This document shows positions 1 through 5,419 of a stretch of 6,700 nt of DNA, piece after piece. Origin of the DNA: an uncultured Ruminococcus sp. (GTDB lineage: Bacteria; Bacillota; Clostridia; Oscillospirales; Ruminococcaceae); NCBI GenBank assembly GCA_947177715.1, contig CAMWVM010000096.1, positions 1 through 6,700 of the forward strand, given 5' to 3'. A model generated the notes under the pieces. The model saw nothing but the letters and a program-made list of their open reading frames with translations, did no database searches and was not told the DNA's origin. Both the position numbers and the translations under genes were made by a program. Numbering within the stretch: position 1 is the first letter of the stretch; each line of letters opens with the position of its first letter.

Positions 1-1
1 A

Positions 2-277
2 GTCAATTATGTAATGGGACTTTCATTTATTACAGAGGGTGCAATTCCGTATGCAGCGGCAGATCCCCTTCACGTAATTCCATCTTGCTTAGTTGGATCA
101 GCAGTAGCAGGTGCTTTGTCAGCATTGTTTAAATGTACTCTTATGGCACCTCACGGCGGAGTATTCGTATTCGCAGTAGTCGGACACTGGCCGTTGTATA
201 TTCTTTCATTGGCAATCGGTGCAGTAGCAGGAATGCTCATGCTCGGACTATTAAAGAAAAATGTAACAGAAGAATAG
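2..277 (+). CDS. fruA: PTS fructose transporter, EIIC C-terminal fragment
   Basis: This is the last 91 codons of a gene that starts before the window; the frame is open from base 2. The product is the membrane domain (EIIC) of a fructose-class phosphotransferase permease, which carries the sugar across the membrane while EIIB phosphorylates it. What is seen: the stretch GLSFITEGAIPYAAADP near the left edge matches the conserved substrate-loop segment of fructose/mannitol-class EIIC as I know it. It is followed by two or three hydrophobic helices with small-residue runs and a MAPHGG turn, then a short charged tail ending KKNVTEE. No EIIA or EIIB domain follows, so any fused A or B domain lies upstream. 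The stop is TAG, and HPr starts 16 bases later, which implies one transcript. Sugar specificity for fructose is inferred from family; a related sugar is possible. Confidence 0.85.
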   Translation, partial: VNYVMGLSFITEGAIPYAAADPLHVIPSCLVGSAVAGALSALFKCTLMAPHGGVFVFAVVGHWPLYILSLAIGAVAGMLMLGLLKKNVTEE

Positions 278-293
278 AAAAGGAGAAGATATT

Positions 294-557
294 ATGGTAT
301 CAAAAGAAGTTACTTTGGTAAATGCACAGGGATTTCATATGCGTCCAGCAGGTTCTTTCGCAGCAGCTATGGGAAAGTATAAAAGCGATGTTACAATAAA
401 ATTTAATGGAAGTGAAGTCAACGGAAAAAGTCTTATGAATATCATTGCAGCCTGCATTAAGTGCGGAAGTACAGTTGAAATTATATGCAGCGGCGAAGAT
501 GAAAACGAGGCACTAAAAGAAGCAGTTTCCATGATTGAAAACGGATTCGGCGAATAA
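294..557 (+). CDS. ptsH: Phosphocarrier protein HPr
   Basis: HPr (87 aa, the usual length) carries phosphate from enzyme I to the EIIA/EIIB domains of PTS permeases in the cytoplasm. The active-site motif GFHMRPAG places the phosphorylated histidine at residue 15, its canonical position. The regulatory motif VNGKSLMNII places Ser46 exactly where HPr kinase/phosphorylase acts in Firmicutes, so a role in CcpA-type catabolite repression is likely (inference from family). The start has an AGGAG site at 281-285 with an 8-base spacer. It lies just after the permease gene and upstream of ptsI, in the order permease-ptsH-ptsI. One oddity: a Cys-x-x-Cys pair at residues 54 and 57 follows the Ser46 helix, where better-known HPrs have Gly/Ala/Lys-rich sequence. 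Confidence 0.96.
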   Translation: MVSKEVTLVNAQGFHMRPAGSFAAAMGKYKSDVTIKFNGSEVNGKSLMNIIAACIKCGSTVEIICSGEDENEALKEAVSMIENGFGE

Positions 558-566
558 AATTTGTAG

Positions 567-598
567 TTTCCGCTCTGAGCTAAAACTCAGGGCGGAAA
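567..598 (+). other. Intercistronic hairpin between ptsH and ptsI
   Basis: A 13-base arm (567-579) pairs with 586-598 around a six-base loop, with a single G-U pair. The downstream sequence is attcaag, so there is no U tract and it is not a good intrinsic terminator in either direction. It could protect the 3' end of a ptsH-containing mRNA or mark a processing site, making more HPr than enzyme I. That role is inference; the fold is visible. Confidence 0.7.
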
Positions 599-644
599 AT
601 TCAAGAATGGGTTTTGCTTTGAAAGGTTACATGAAACTTCCCTG

Positions 645-650
645 AAAGGA
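645..650 (+). promoter_or_regulatory. Ribosome binding site deciding the ptsI start
   Basis: AAAGGA ends directly against an ATG at 651, too close for that codon to be used. The next in-frame ATGs are at 654 (3-base gap) and 663 (12-base gap). The one at 663 gives a protein beginning MLKGIGSSEG, which matches the usual enzyme I N-terminus, so I prefer 663 despite the slightly long spacer. Confidence 0.6.
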
Positions 651-662
651 ATGATGATTATA

Positions 663-2360
663 ATGCTAAAGGGAATAGGCAGTTCAGAGGGTTATGGAAT
701 CGGACGGGTTTTGCTCGTTAAGGAGCAGAGCCTGGAGTTTACTCCAAAAACCGACTGCAATCCTGGAACAGAGCTTGAAAGGTATAGAAAAGCTGTAGAC
801 GAGTTTTGTATTAAAACAGAAAATATGGCTGAACGTATGAAAGCTACAGTTGGAGAAAAGGAAGCAGAGATTATCGCAGGTCATATTCTAATGATAAAAG
901 ACCCATATATGAACGGTGAAATAGAAAAGTTTATTGAGGGCGGACAGTGTGCAGAAAGCGCTTTAACTGCAATTTGCGATATGTTTGCAATGGTGTTTTC
1001 TTCTGCGGACGACGAGCTTACAAAGCAGAGGGCAACAGATGTAAACGATATAAAAAATACTGTTTTAGCAATTTTGCTTGGTGCGGAAGAAACTGATATT
1101 TCAGCAGCTCCTGCAAACACAGTGCTTGTGGCAAAAGACTTAACTCCGTCTATGACTGCTTGCATCAACAAAGAGAATATTGCGGGAATTATCACTGAAA
1201 CTGGTGGAAGGACTTCTCATTCGGCAATTCTTGCAAGGGCAATGGAAATTCCGGCAGTTCAGAGTGTTCCAAATGCAACTGAAATTCTTTCTGACGGCGA
1301 TATGGTTATTGCAGACGGAAGCGAGGGCATTATAATTCCAGAACCGACTCAAAGCCAGATTGACGAATATACTGAAAAGAGAGTAAAATTCATAGAAGAA
1401 CGAAAGGCTTTGTCTGCTTTTATCGGTAAGGATACAATTACTGCTGACGGGATAAAGGTTGAACTTGTGGGCAACATTGGAAAACCTGACGATGCAAATA
1501 AGGTTGTGGAATGCGACGGAGAAGGCATAGGTCTTTTCAGGACAGAGTTCTTGTTTATGGACAGAAGCTCACGTCCAAATGAAGAGGAGCAGTTTGAAGC
1601 GTATAAAAAGGCTGCTCTTATTATGAAAAACAAACCGGTTATTATAAGAACCTTAGATGTTGGCGGTGACAAGGATATTCCTTATCTTGAAATGAAGAAA
1701 GAGGAGAATCCGTTCCTCGGATTCAGGGCAATAAGATATTGCCTTAAAAACAAGGATTTGTACATGACACAGCTTAGAGCGCTTGTAAGAGCAAGTGCTT
1801 TCGGTGACATAAGAATAATGGTTCCGCTTGTTACCTGTGTTGATGAAATAAGAGCTGTAAAGGATATGGTTAAGGCGATTATGGACGAATATTCTGCAAG
1901 CGGAATTGCATATAACAAAGATTTAAAAATCGGGGTTATGATTGAAACTTCGGCATCCTGTTTAATTGCGGATCTGCTGGCAAAAGAAGCTGATTTTTTC
2001 AGCATTGGTACAAACGATTTGACACAATATACTATGTGTGTAGACAGGGGAAATGCTGATGCAGCATATCTTTATTCCACATATAACCCTGCGGTTATCC
2101 GTGCAATTAAGCATATAATTGAATGCGGCAAAAAACAGGGCATACCTGTAGGAATGTGCGGTGAGGCTGCGGCAGATAAGCTTATGATACCATTGCTTAT
2201 ATCTTTTGGCTTGGACGAATTCAGTGTTAGTGCAACATCTGTTCTCAGCACAAGAAAAACTATTTCTGACTGGACAAAGGAACAGGCTGATGCACTTGCT
2301 GAAAAGGTACTGAGTGCTGTTACGGAACATGAAGTAGTGGAGATTTTAAAGGCAGAGTAA
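663..2360 (+). CDS. ptsI: PEP-protein phosphotransferase, PTS enzyme I
   Basis: Enzyme I (565 aa from this start, the normal length) takes phosphate from phosphoenolpyruvate and gives it to HPr. Seen in order: the N-terminal LKGIGSSEG start; the phosphohistidine motif GGRTSHSAI with the catalytic His at residue 186; then the PEP-binding TIM-barrel signatures RTLDVGGDK (329-337), NPFLGFR (349-355), SIGTNDLTQYT ending near 457, and GMCGEAA with the active-site Cys at about 499, followed by LDEFSVSA. All key residues are present, so the enzyme should be active. It stands 105 bases after ptsH, with a hairpin between, and is followed after 16 bases by a terminator, so it ends the operon. An upstream start at 651 would add four residues (MMII) but leaves no space for ribosome binding. 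Confidence 0.97.
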   Translation: MLKGIGSSEGYGIGRVLLVKEQSLEFTPKTDCNPGTELERYRKAVDEFCIKTENMAERMKATVGEKEAEIIAGHILMIKDPYMNGEIEKFIEGGQCAESALTAICDMFAMVFSSADDELTKQRATDVNDIKNTVLAILLGAEETDISAAPANTVLVAKDLTPSMTACINKENIAGIITETGGRTSHSAILARAMEIPAVQSVPNATEILSDGDMVIADGSEGIIIPEPTQSQIDEYTEKRVKFIEERKALSAFIGKDTITADGIKVELVGNIGKPDDANKVVECDGEGIGLFRTEFLFMDRSSRPNEEEQFEAYKKAALIMKNKPVIIRTLDVGGDKDIPYLEMKKEENPFLGFRAIRYCLKNKDLYMTQLRALVRASAFGDIRIMVPLVTCVDEIRAVKDMVKAIMDEYSASGIAYNKDLKIGVMIETSASCLIADLLAKEADFFSIGTNDLTQYTMCVDRGNADAAYLYSTYNPAVIRAIKHIIECGKKQGIPVGMCGEAAADKLMIPLLISFGLDEFSVSATSVLSTRKTISDWTKEQADALAEKVLSAVTEHEVVEILKAE

Positions 2361-2376
2361 AATAATTAGATACTGG

Positions 2377-2403
2377 AAGGGCGACCGTAGGTCGTCCTTT
2401 TTT
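2377..2403 (+). terminator. Rho-independent terminator after ptsI
   Basis: A ten-base arm AAGGGCGACC (2377-2386) pairs across a three-base loop with 2390-2399, with one G-U pair. It runs straight into six T residues (2398-2403). It closes the permease-ptsH-ptsI transcript. Confidence 0.9.
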
Positions 2404-2412
2404 ATGCGTAAT

Positions 2413-2433
2413 TCATAAAGTCATAAGTCATAA
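2413..2433. repeat. Three short direct copies of TCATAA
   Basis: TCATAA occurs at 2413, 2421 and 2428, spaced 8 and 7 bases apart, just after the ptsI terminator. This is simple low-complexity intergenic sequence; no function is suggested by its position. Confidence 0.4.
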
Positions 2434-2532
2434 TTTTATTGAGGAATGCCGAGGACAAATTCAGATTTTTGAAGTTGTATTCCCGGATTTGAGTTTTAAA
2501 GAAGGATAGAAAAGGTACATTATTTGTTGGCT

Positions 2533-2589
2533 GTTTATTTTTAACAATTTAGGTGTACCACATTCGTTTGTTTTTACAAATTTAGGTTA
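2533..2589 (+). repeat. Two imperfect 24-base direct repeats upstream of a promoter
   Basis: Copies at 2533-2556 and 2566-2589 agree at 19 of 24 positions, sharing the cores GTTT, TTTTTA and ATTTAGGT. They are offset by 33 bases, about three helical turns, so both would sit on the same face of the DNA. The second copy ends six bases before the -35 box at 2596. This layout is typical of an activator or response-regulator binding site. The regulator is not in the window and I cannot assign a family. Confidence 0.5.
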
Positions 2590-2595
2590 AATATA

Positions 2596-2624
2596 TTGAC
2601 AATTAGCCTTTATTACACTATAAT
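2596..2624 (+). promoter_or_regulatory. Consensus sigma-A promoter
   Basis: TTGACA (2596-2601) and TATAAT (2619-2624) are separated by exactly 17 bases; both hexamers are perfect. Transcription would begin near 2631. That is about 395 bases before the next clear gene (3025), so it drives either a long leader or an unrecognised small product. Confidence 0.8.
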
Positions 2625-2630
2625 GTAATT

Positions 2631-3024
2631 GAAGGGAAAAATATAATAAGAATACTGCATTTGTCAAACTTGTGGGAATGAAAATACGATGACGATTAAG
2701 TTATGAAAAAGATAGGAGTAGAATTTAATTATGCTATTTTGCGTCTTACTTCAATTATTTACACGGGAGGATACTTACATTAAAAATCATGTTTAATCGG
2801 ATCTGTTTATTTAATCTCTGTGATTGTATATATGGAAGTATTAAAATGGAATTTGAATTAACTATTAAATTTGTGATGAGAGGTTTTCTTATGAGTTCTC
2901 ACGAATTATAAGATGATATACAATCTTGATTTTTGAGAAAAATTTAAAATGGTGTACTATTCAAAAATAATGTATTTAATGAGCGGATACGCTTGTAAAC
3001 TGCTTACATAAGAAGGGATTTGCA
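2631..3024 (+). other. Long gene-free leader region before the protease gene
   Basis: There is no convincing gene. Short ATG frames exist: 2678-2692, 2689-2706 and 2703-2783 chained by ATGA overlaps (4, 5 and 26 codons before their stops), 2731-2796 (21 aa, AGGAG at 2714-2718, 12-base gap) and 2789-2911 (40 aa). A GGGAGGA at 2765-2771 sits too far from the ATG at 2789 to serve it well. A ten-base inverted pair lies at 2822-2831 and 2916-2925, about 100 bases apart. The region could be an untranslated leader, hold a small peptide, or be remnants of a lost gene; the sequence does not decide. The preceding part, 2404-2532, also shows nothing I can name. Confidence 0.5.
2933..2960 (+). promoter_or_regulatory. 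Second candidate promoter near the protease gene
   Basis: TTGAGA (2933-2938) and TACTAT (2955-2960) are 16 bases apart, one or two positions off consensus each. A start near 2967 would give a leader of ordinary length (about 58 bases) for the protease gene at 3025. In AT-rich DNA this may be chance. Confidence 0.4.
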
Positions 3025-3555
3025 ATGAAAAATAAATTAACCCAAAGAGTTTTAGCATCTTTAATAGCAATTATTACGGTGATAGGAATGAATTTTCCTG
3101 CATCTGCTTATGTTTTTACCTCATATAAACATAAAAACTCTACCATATATTATTATTATGATAATTGGGTAGGTTCAAGAGCTATTTCGTATTTTTCAAC
3201 GGGTGCTTCAGCATGGCGTGCAAAGACAACAGAAGCAACGGTTAAACATTATTCATCAAGTTCAAAAACTGGATATGATGTTTATATGTGTGCAGGAAAT
3301 GTATCTGGAGTTACCTGGGATGGTCTTACTCAAACCACACACAACAATTCAACTAAATATGTTACTTCGCAAACTGTAACGCTTAATATGTCTAAACCAG
3401 CATGGAATGATAATAATGCACTGAAGTCGGTAATCGTACACGAAATAGGACACGTTTTTGGATTGGCTGATAACGGAACAACAAAAACGATTATGAATGG
3501 ATATACTTATGGAATTAACAGCCGATACGGAGGGTATGGTATAACTACTCCCTAG
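3025..3555 (+). CDS. Secreted matrixin-like zinc metalloprotease
   Basis: The product (176 aa to the TAG) is a small exported metalloprotease. Residues 1-28 form a signal peptide: Lys-rich start, hydrophobic core, and a likely cut after ASA (28). The mature part has the zinc site HEIGHVFGLAD at 139-149, giving H139, E140, H143 and probably D149 as third ligand, where classic matrixins have His. A Met-turn IMNG follows at 156-159. TVTLNMSK before the helix also fits the family strand. The start has AGAAGGG at 3011-3017, seven bases away. The mature chain is about 148 residues, slightly short of a usual 160-residue catalytic domain. The reason appears to be the in-frame TAG at 3553: the next 11 codons continue in a family-like way (separate entry). 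The lipoprotein gene follows 62 bases after the TAG. The target is unknown; the gene could be active, weakened or decaying. Confidence 0.85.
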   Translation: MKNKLTQRVLASLIAIITVIGMNFPASAYVFTSYKHKNSTIYYYYDNWVGSRAISYFSTGASAWRAKTTEATVKHYSSSSKTGYDVYMCAGNVSGVTWDGLTQTTHNNSTKYVTSQTVTLNMSKPAWNDNNALKSVIVHEIGHVFGLADNGTTKTIMNGYTYGINSRYGGYGITTP

Positions 3556-3591
3556 AGTGATGATGTAAATGGAGTTAATGTGAAATACTAA
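3556..3591 (+). other. In-frame C-terminal protease tail beyond the TAG
   Basis: Reading on past the TAG at 3553-3555 in the same frame gives SDDVNGVNVKY and then TAA at 3589-3591. A proline followed by an Asp-rich segment and a G-[IV]-x-x-x-Y end is how matrixin catalytic domains usually finish, so this looks like the ancestral C-terminus. A single C-to-T change (CAG to TAG) would explain it. Readthrough is the alternative. Confidence 0.7.
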
Positions 3592-3617
3592 AATTGAGAA
3601 AGGATTAGTGATGACTG

Positions 3618-4238
3618 ATGAAAATCAAAGAGACTTTAACAACTTTAGTTTGTCTTCTAACTATTTGTGTAGTGGGAGTAGGTTGTTCTAATAAAGAATC
3701 TTTGTCTGATTATGAGAAAGTTCCTTTGTCTGCCAGTTGGTCATATAATTACGAAAGTATTGATGAGCTTACAAAATTTAGCGATATTATTGCTGTTATT
3801 TCAGTTGACGGAATGAACTTAGATAAAACATATGAGAGCTATGGTGTGACATTGACAAAATATAGTGCAGAAATTAAAGAACTGATTTATGGCGAAGAGG
3901 GCTCCAAAATTGATATTATTATGACAGGAGGAATTGACAACGTTGAAAAAAAGATATATGAAGTCGTGGATGACCCACTAATGGAAAAGGGTGATGAATA
4001 TCTGATTTTTGCACAAAAAAATGAAGACGGCACTTATGCCGTATTAAGTGGCTCACAGGGCAGATTTGTATTTAAAAATGACAGAGTTTACTCTTTGAAT
4101 GTTATAAATGAACAAGTTAGTACAAACAACATTTACTCAAATATAAAAGTGGATGGTGATAAAAAAGAAGATTTCATTATGCAAATATCTGCTTCTCTTG
4201 ACAAATATGAAAAACGCTCTCCAAGTTCAAAGTATTAA
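3618..4238 (+). CDS. Putative lipoprotein of unknown function
   Basis: The product (206 aa) has a hydrophobic N-terminal segment followed by Cys23 in VGVGC. This resembles a lipobox, but has Gly where Leu/Val/Ile is usual at -3, so lipid attachment is likely rather than certain. After the Cys come a polar linker and a compact beta-rich domain. Recognisable segments are SDIIAVISV (55-63), a strand pair around KELIYGEEGSKIDIIMTGG (87-105), and GDEYLIFAQ (125-133) followed by GSQGRFVF (145-152). I have seen this general pattern in surface proteins of clostridia, but I cannot name the family. AAAGGA at about 3599-3604 is 13 bases from the ATG, a weak fit, and the gene may be coupled to the protease gene upstream. 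Being next to a secreted protease suggests a linked surface role (substrate, inhibitor or partner), which is pure inference. The last 11 codons overlap the next ORF in another frame. Confidence 0.75.
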   Translation: MKIKETLTTLVCLLTICVVGVGCSNKESLSDYEKVPLSASWSYNYESIDELTKFSDIIAVISVDGMNLDKTYESYGVTLTKYSAEIKELIYGEEGSKIDIIMTGGIDNVEKKIYEVVDDPLMEKGDEYLIFAQKNEDGTYAVLSGSQGRFVFKNDRVYSLNVINEQVSTNNIYSNIKVDGDKKEDFIMQISASLDKYEKRSPSSKY

Positions 4239-4407
4239 AGAGATTTGCAGCAAGGAAATATTCGAAGTTTTAGAAAATGCCGATGTTGATGATGGCAGAA
4301 AAGCAGCTATAAAGGTTTATTTAAGGCGTAATTTACAACAAATAAAAGAAGATAGCACTGTTGACGAAGCTAAAATTAAGAAGATAGAAGTATTTGTGAG
4401 TGAATAA
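4207..4407 (+). CDS. Small overlapping ORF of unknown function
   Basis: The ORF encodes 66 aa from the ATG at 4207, rich in Lys/Glu and probably helical (KAAIKVYLRRNLQQIKED in the middle), with no signal or membrane segment. I do not recognise it. It begins 32 bases inside the lipoprotein gene, in the +1 frame, and no ribosome binding site precedes it; an earlier in-frame ATG at 4153 has none either. The part after 4239 lies outside the lipoprotein gene and stays open for 56 codons in AT-rich DNA, so it looks coding. It could be a separate gene translated by coupling, or the true C-terminal part of the lipoprotein split off by a one-base indel near 4209-4215. Confidence 0.45.
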   Translation: MKNALQVQSIKEICSKEIFEVLENADVDDGRKAAIKVYLRRNLQQIKEDSTVDEAKIKKIEVFVSE

Positions 4408-4503
4408 CTTGGGAGATGATTCTGTATAATTGATTAATATAGTAAAGCGTTTTCAGTGTCTTGTGTGTTATTAATGCACAATTTAACCAGCATAAATTTA
4501 TAA

Positions 4504-4545
4504 AAAAAGCACATTCCGATTACTTGTTTTCGGAATGTGCTTTTT
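4504..4545. terminator. Bidirectional terminator between convergent genes
   Basis: A perfect 16-base stem (4504-4519 with 4530-4545) surrounds a ten-base loop. The A run on the left and T run on the right make it work on both strands. It ends the protease-lipoprotein transcript on plus and the DUF2798 gene on minus, whose stop codon is at 4547-4549. Confidence 0.95.
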
Positions 4546-4546
4546 A

Positions 4547-5065
4547 TTATTCATTCTCACTAACAGGAGAAGCAGCAGTCTGATGTGATTTATCCATAAC
4601 TTTATGCATTTCAAGCATTACTTTTCTTGCAATAGGCTGTGCAATCAGCAGTTCCACTGCAAAGGATATTGCAAAGTTTCTCGGCCATTTATAGAAAAAC
4701 ATTTTAATTGGTTCAATGCTTATATGTCTGCTTCCGATCCATGTGCCGATTACGGTTAGAAAAATCGACATGAGAAACACGGTACAAAGTATATTAACTA
4801 CAATGTGTGAATTAAAGCTGTCGCCCTCTTTTACTATCTTTGAGGTCATCCATTCGGCAGGCTTATATGTAAGGATAACAAGAGCGATTACGCTAAGCCA
4901 GATAAAAGGTATTACCTTTAATGCACTACCCCACACATACATGTGAAAGCCTGCCTCGAAACAGGTAATAAGCGGTGCAATAATATTAACTGAAATTATA
5001 GAGATTACAGCCATAAACAGGGCAAATTCCTTTTTGCTTCTCGGTAGTTTCATGAAAAAATCCAT
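4547..5065 (-). CDS. DUF2798-type four-helix membrane protein
   Basis: The product (172 aa) is an integral membrane protein. Helices are visible at about 14-34, 51-68, 87-108 and 128-146. It starts near LPRSKKEF, and each half ends with a similar pattern: PFIWLSVIALVI then KPAEWMTSKIV, and PRNFAISFAVELL then QPIARKVM. This two-repeat layout, with the basic LPR-x-KKE start, matches my memory of the DUF2798 family, whose function is not known to me. The tail (about 150-172) is polar and cytoplasmic-looking. GAGGAG lies five bases before the ATG at 5065, supporting this start over Met5, where family members often begin. The gene is transcribed away from the MATE pump gene, and its leader holds a terminator (5096-5131). 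Confidence 0.8.
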   Translation of the reverse strand: MDFFMKLPRSKKEFALFMAVISIISVNIIAPLITCFEAGFHMYVWGSALKVIPFIWLSVIALVILTYKPAEWMTSKIVKEGDSFNSHIVVNILCTVFLMSIFLTVIGTWIGSRHISIEPIKMFFYKWPRNFAISFAVELLIAQPIARKVMLEMHKVMDKSHQTAASPVSENE

Positions 5066-5095
5066 TATATCTCCTCTTTCTTATGATTTTTACGC

Positions 5096-5131
5096 AAAAA
5101 AACAGCGTGAAACCTTAAAGATTTCACGCTG
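5096..5131 (-). terminator. Leader terminator (attenuator) of the DUF2798-type gene
   Basis: A perfect ten-base stem (5103-5112 with 5122-5131) and nine-base loop is followed, on the minus strand, by seven U residues (5102-5096). It lies only about 30 bases before the start codon, downstream of the likely promoter at 5160-5189. Transcription would therefore stop before the gene unless the hairpin is prevented. A flanking six-base inverted pair (5090-5095 with 5143-5148, TTACGC/GCGTAA) could form an outer stem. Confidence 0.8.
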
Positions 5132-5159
5132 AACCATTATACGCGTAATTTATATTCTT

Positions 5160-5189
5160 ATTATACAATAATTTTAATATAATCGTCAA
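5160..5189 (-). promoter_or_regulatory. Promoter of the DUF2798-type gene
   Basis: On the minus strand TTGACG (5189-5184) and TATAAT (5165-5160) are 18 bases apart. The start would be near 5153, giving a leader of about 88 bases that includes the hairpin at 5096-5131. Confidence 0.65.
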
Positions 5190-5269
5190 AGGTTTGTTTT
5201 CACGAAAATAATTAAAATTATAAAGGTTTAATTGTTGATTTTTACTTGTTGAGAAACATGGATGATCTA

Positions 5270-5298
5270 TTGACTAATTTATTTTAGTTTGATATAAT
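5270..5298 (+). promoter_or_regulatory. Promoter of the MATE pump gene
   Basis: TTGACT (5270-5275) and TATAAT (5293-5298) are 17 bases apart. The start near 5305 places the whole structured leader 5318-5402 inside the transcript. Confidence 0.85.
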
Positions 5299-5317
5299 AT
5301 CTTTAAAAATAAACTAT

Positions 5318-5402
5318 TTTACCGCCGGGTAAAGCTGTGAAGCGATGGATGTCATATCATTAGGCCTTAGAAGATATGATGATCTGCCGCTTTTATTTTA
5401 TT
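5318..5402 (+). promoter_or_regulatory. Structured leader, candidate guanidine-IV (mepA motif) riboswitch
   Basis: Two hairpins lie between the promoter and the MATE gene. The first is TTTACC (5318-5323) with GGTAAA (5328-5333) around a GCCG loop. The second is long (5340-5392) and has a loop at 5359-5372 containing AGGCCT, so GCC of loop one could pair with GGC of loop two. What is known: the mepA motif, now called guanidine-IV, sits before MepA-type MATE pumps in clostridia, overlaps a terminator and turns the gene on when guanidine binds. Layout, loop complementarity and target gene agree. I did not verify the consensus base by base, so another leader class is possible. Confidence 0.55.
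5340..5402 (+). terminator. Terminator hairpin inside the MATE leader
   Basis: Arms 5340-5358 and 5373-5392 pair with one A-C mismatch, one bulged G (5381) and a few G-U pairs. A T-rich tract follows at 5391-5402 (TTTTATTTTATT). It ends 17 bases before the start codon, a position suited to transcription control of the pump. Confidence 0.8.
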
Positions 5403-5419
5403 GAGAAGGAAAATGATAG

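Noticed and set aside
881..2330. Several minus-strand open frames of 70-122 codons within ptsI
   Set aside because: They are antisense shadows of a clearly intact enzyme I gene, with low-quality amino-acid content and no family signal.
2404..2550. Minus-strand open stretch of about 48 codons ending near 2406
   Set aside because: It has no start codon, no recognisable protein content and runs into the ptsI terminator region.
2789..2911. Possible 40-residue peptide gene beginning MFNRICLFNL
   Set aside because: The nearest ribosome-binding-like sequence is 17 bases away and there is no recognisable motif; kept only as a note in the leader entry.
2822..2925. Ten-base inverted pair GATTGTATAT / ATATACAATC
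   Set aside because: The arms are about 85 bases apart, purely AT-rich and do not extend; such a match is expected by chance in a region this size.
3553..3555. General reassignment of TAG to an amino acid
   Set aside because: TAG ends the EIIC gene at 275-277 immediately before the HPr ribosome binding site, so it is read as stop here.
4716..4946. A 76-codon plus-strand frame opposite the DUF2798-type gene
   Set aside because: It is antisense to a better supported membrane protein gene and has no ribosome binding site.
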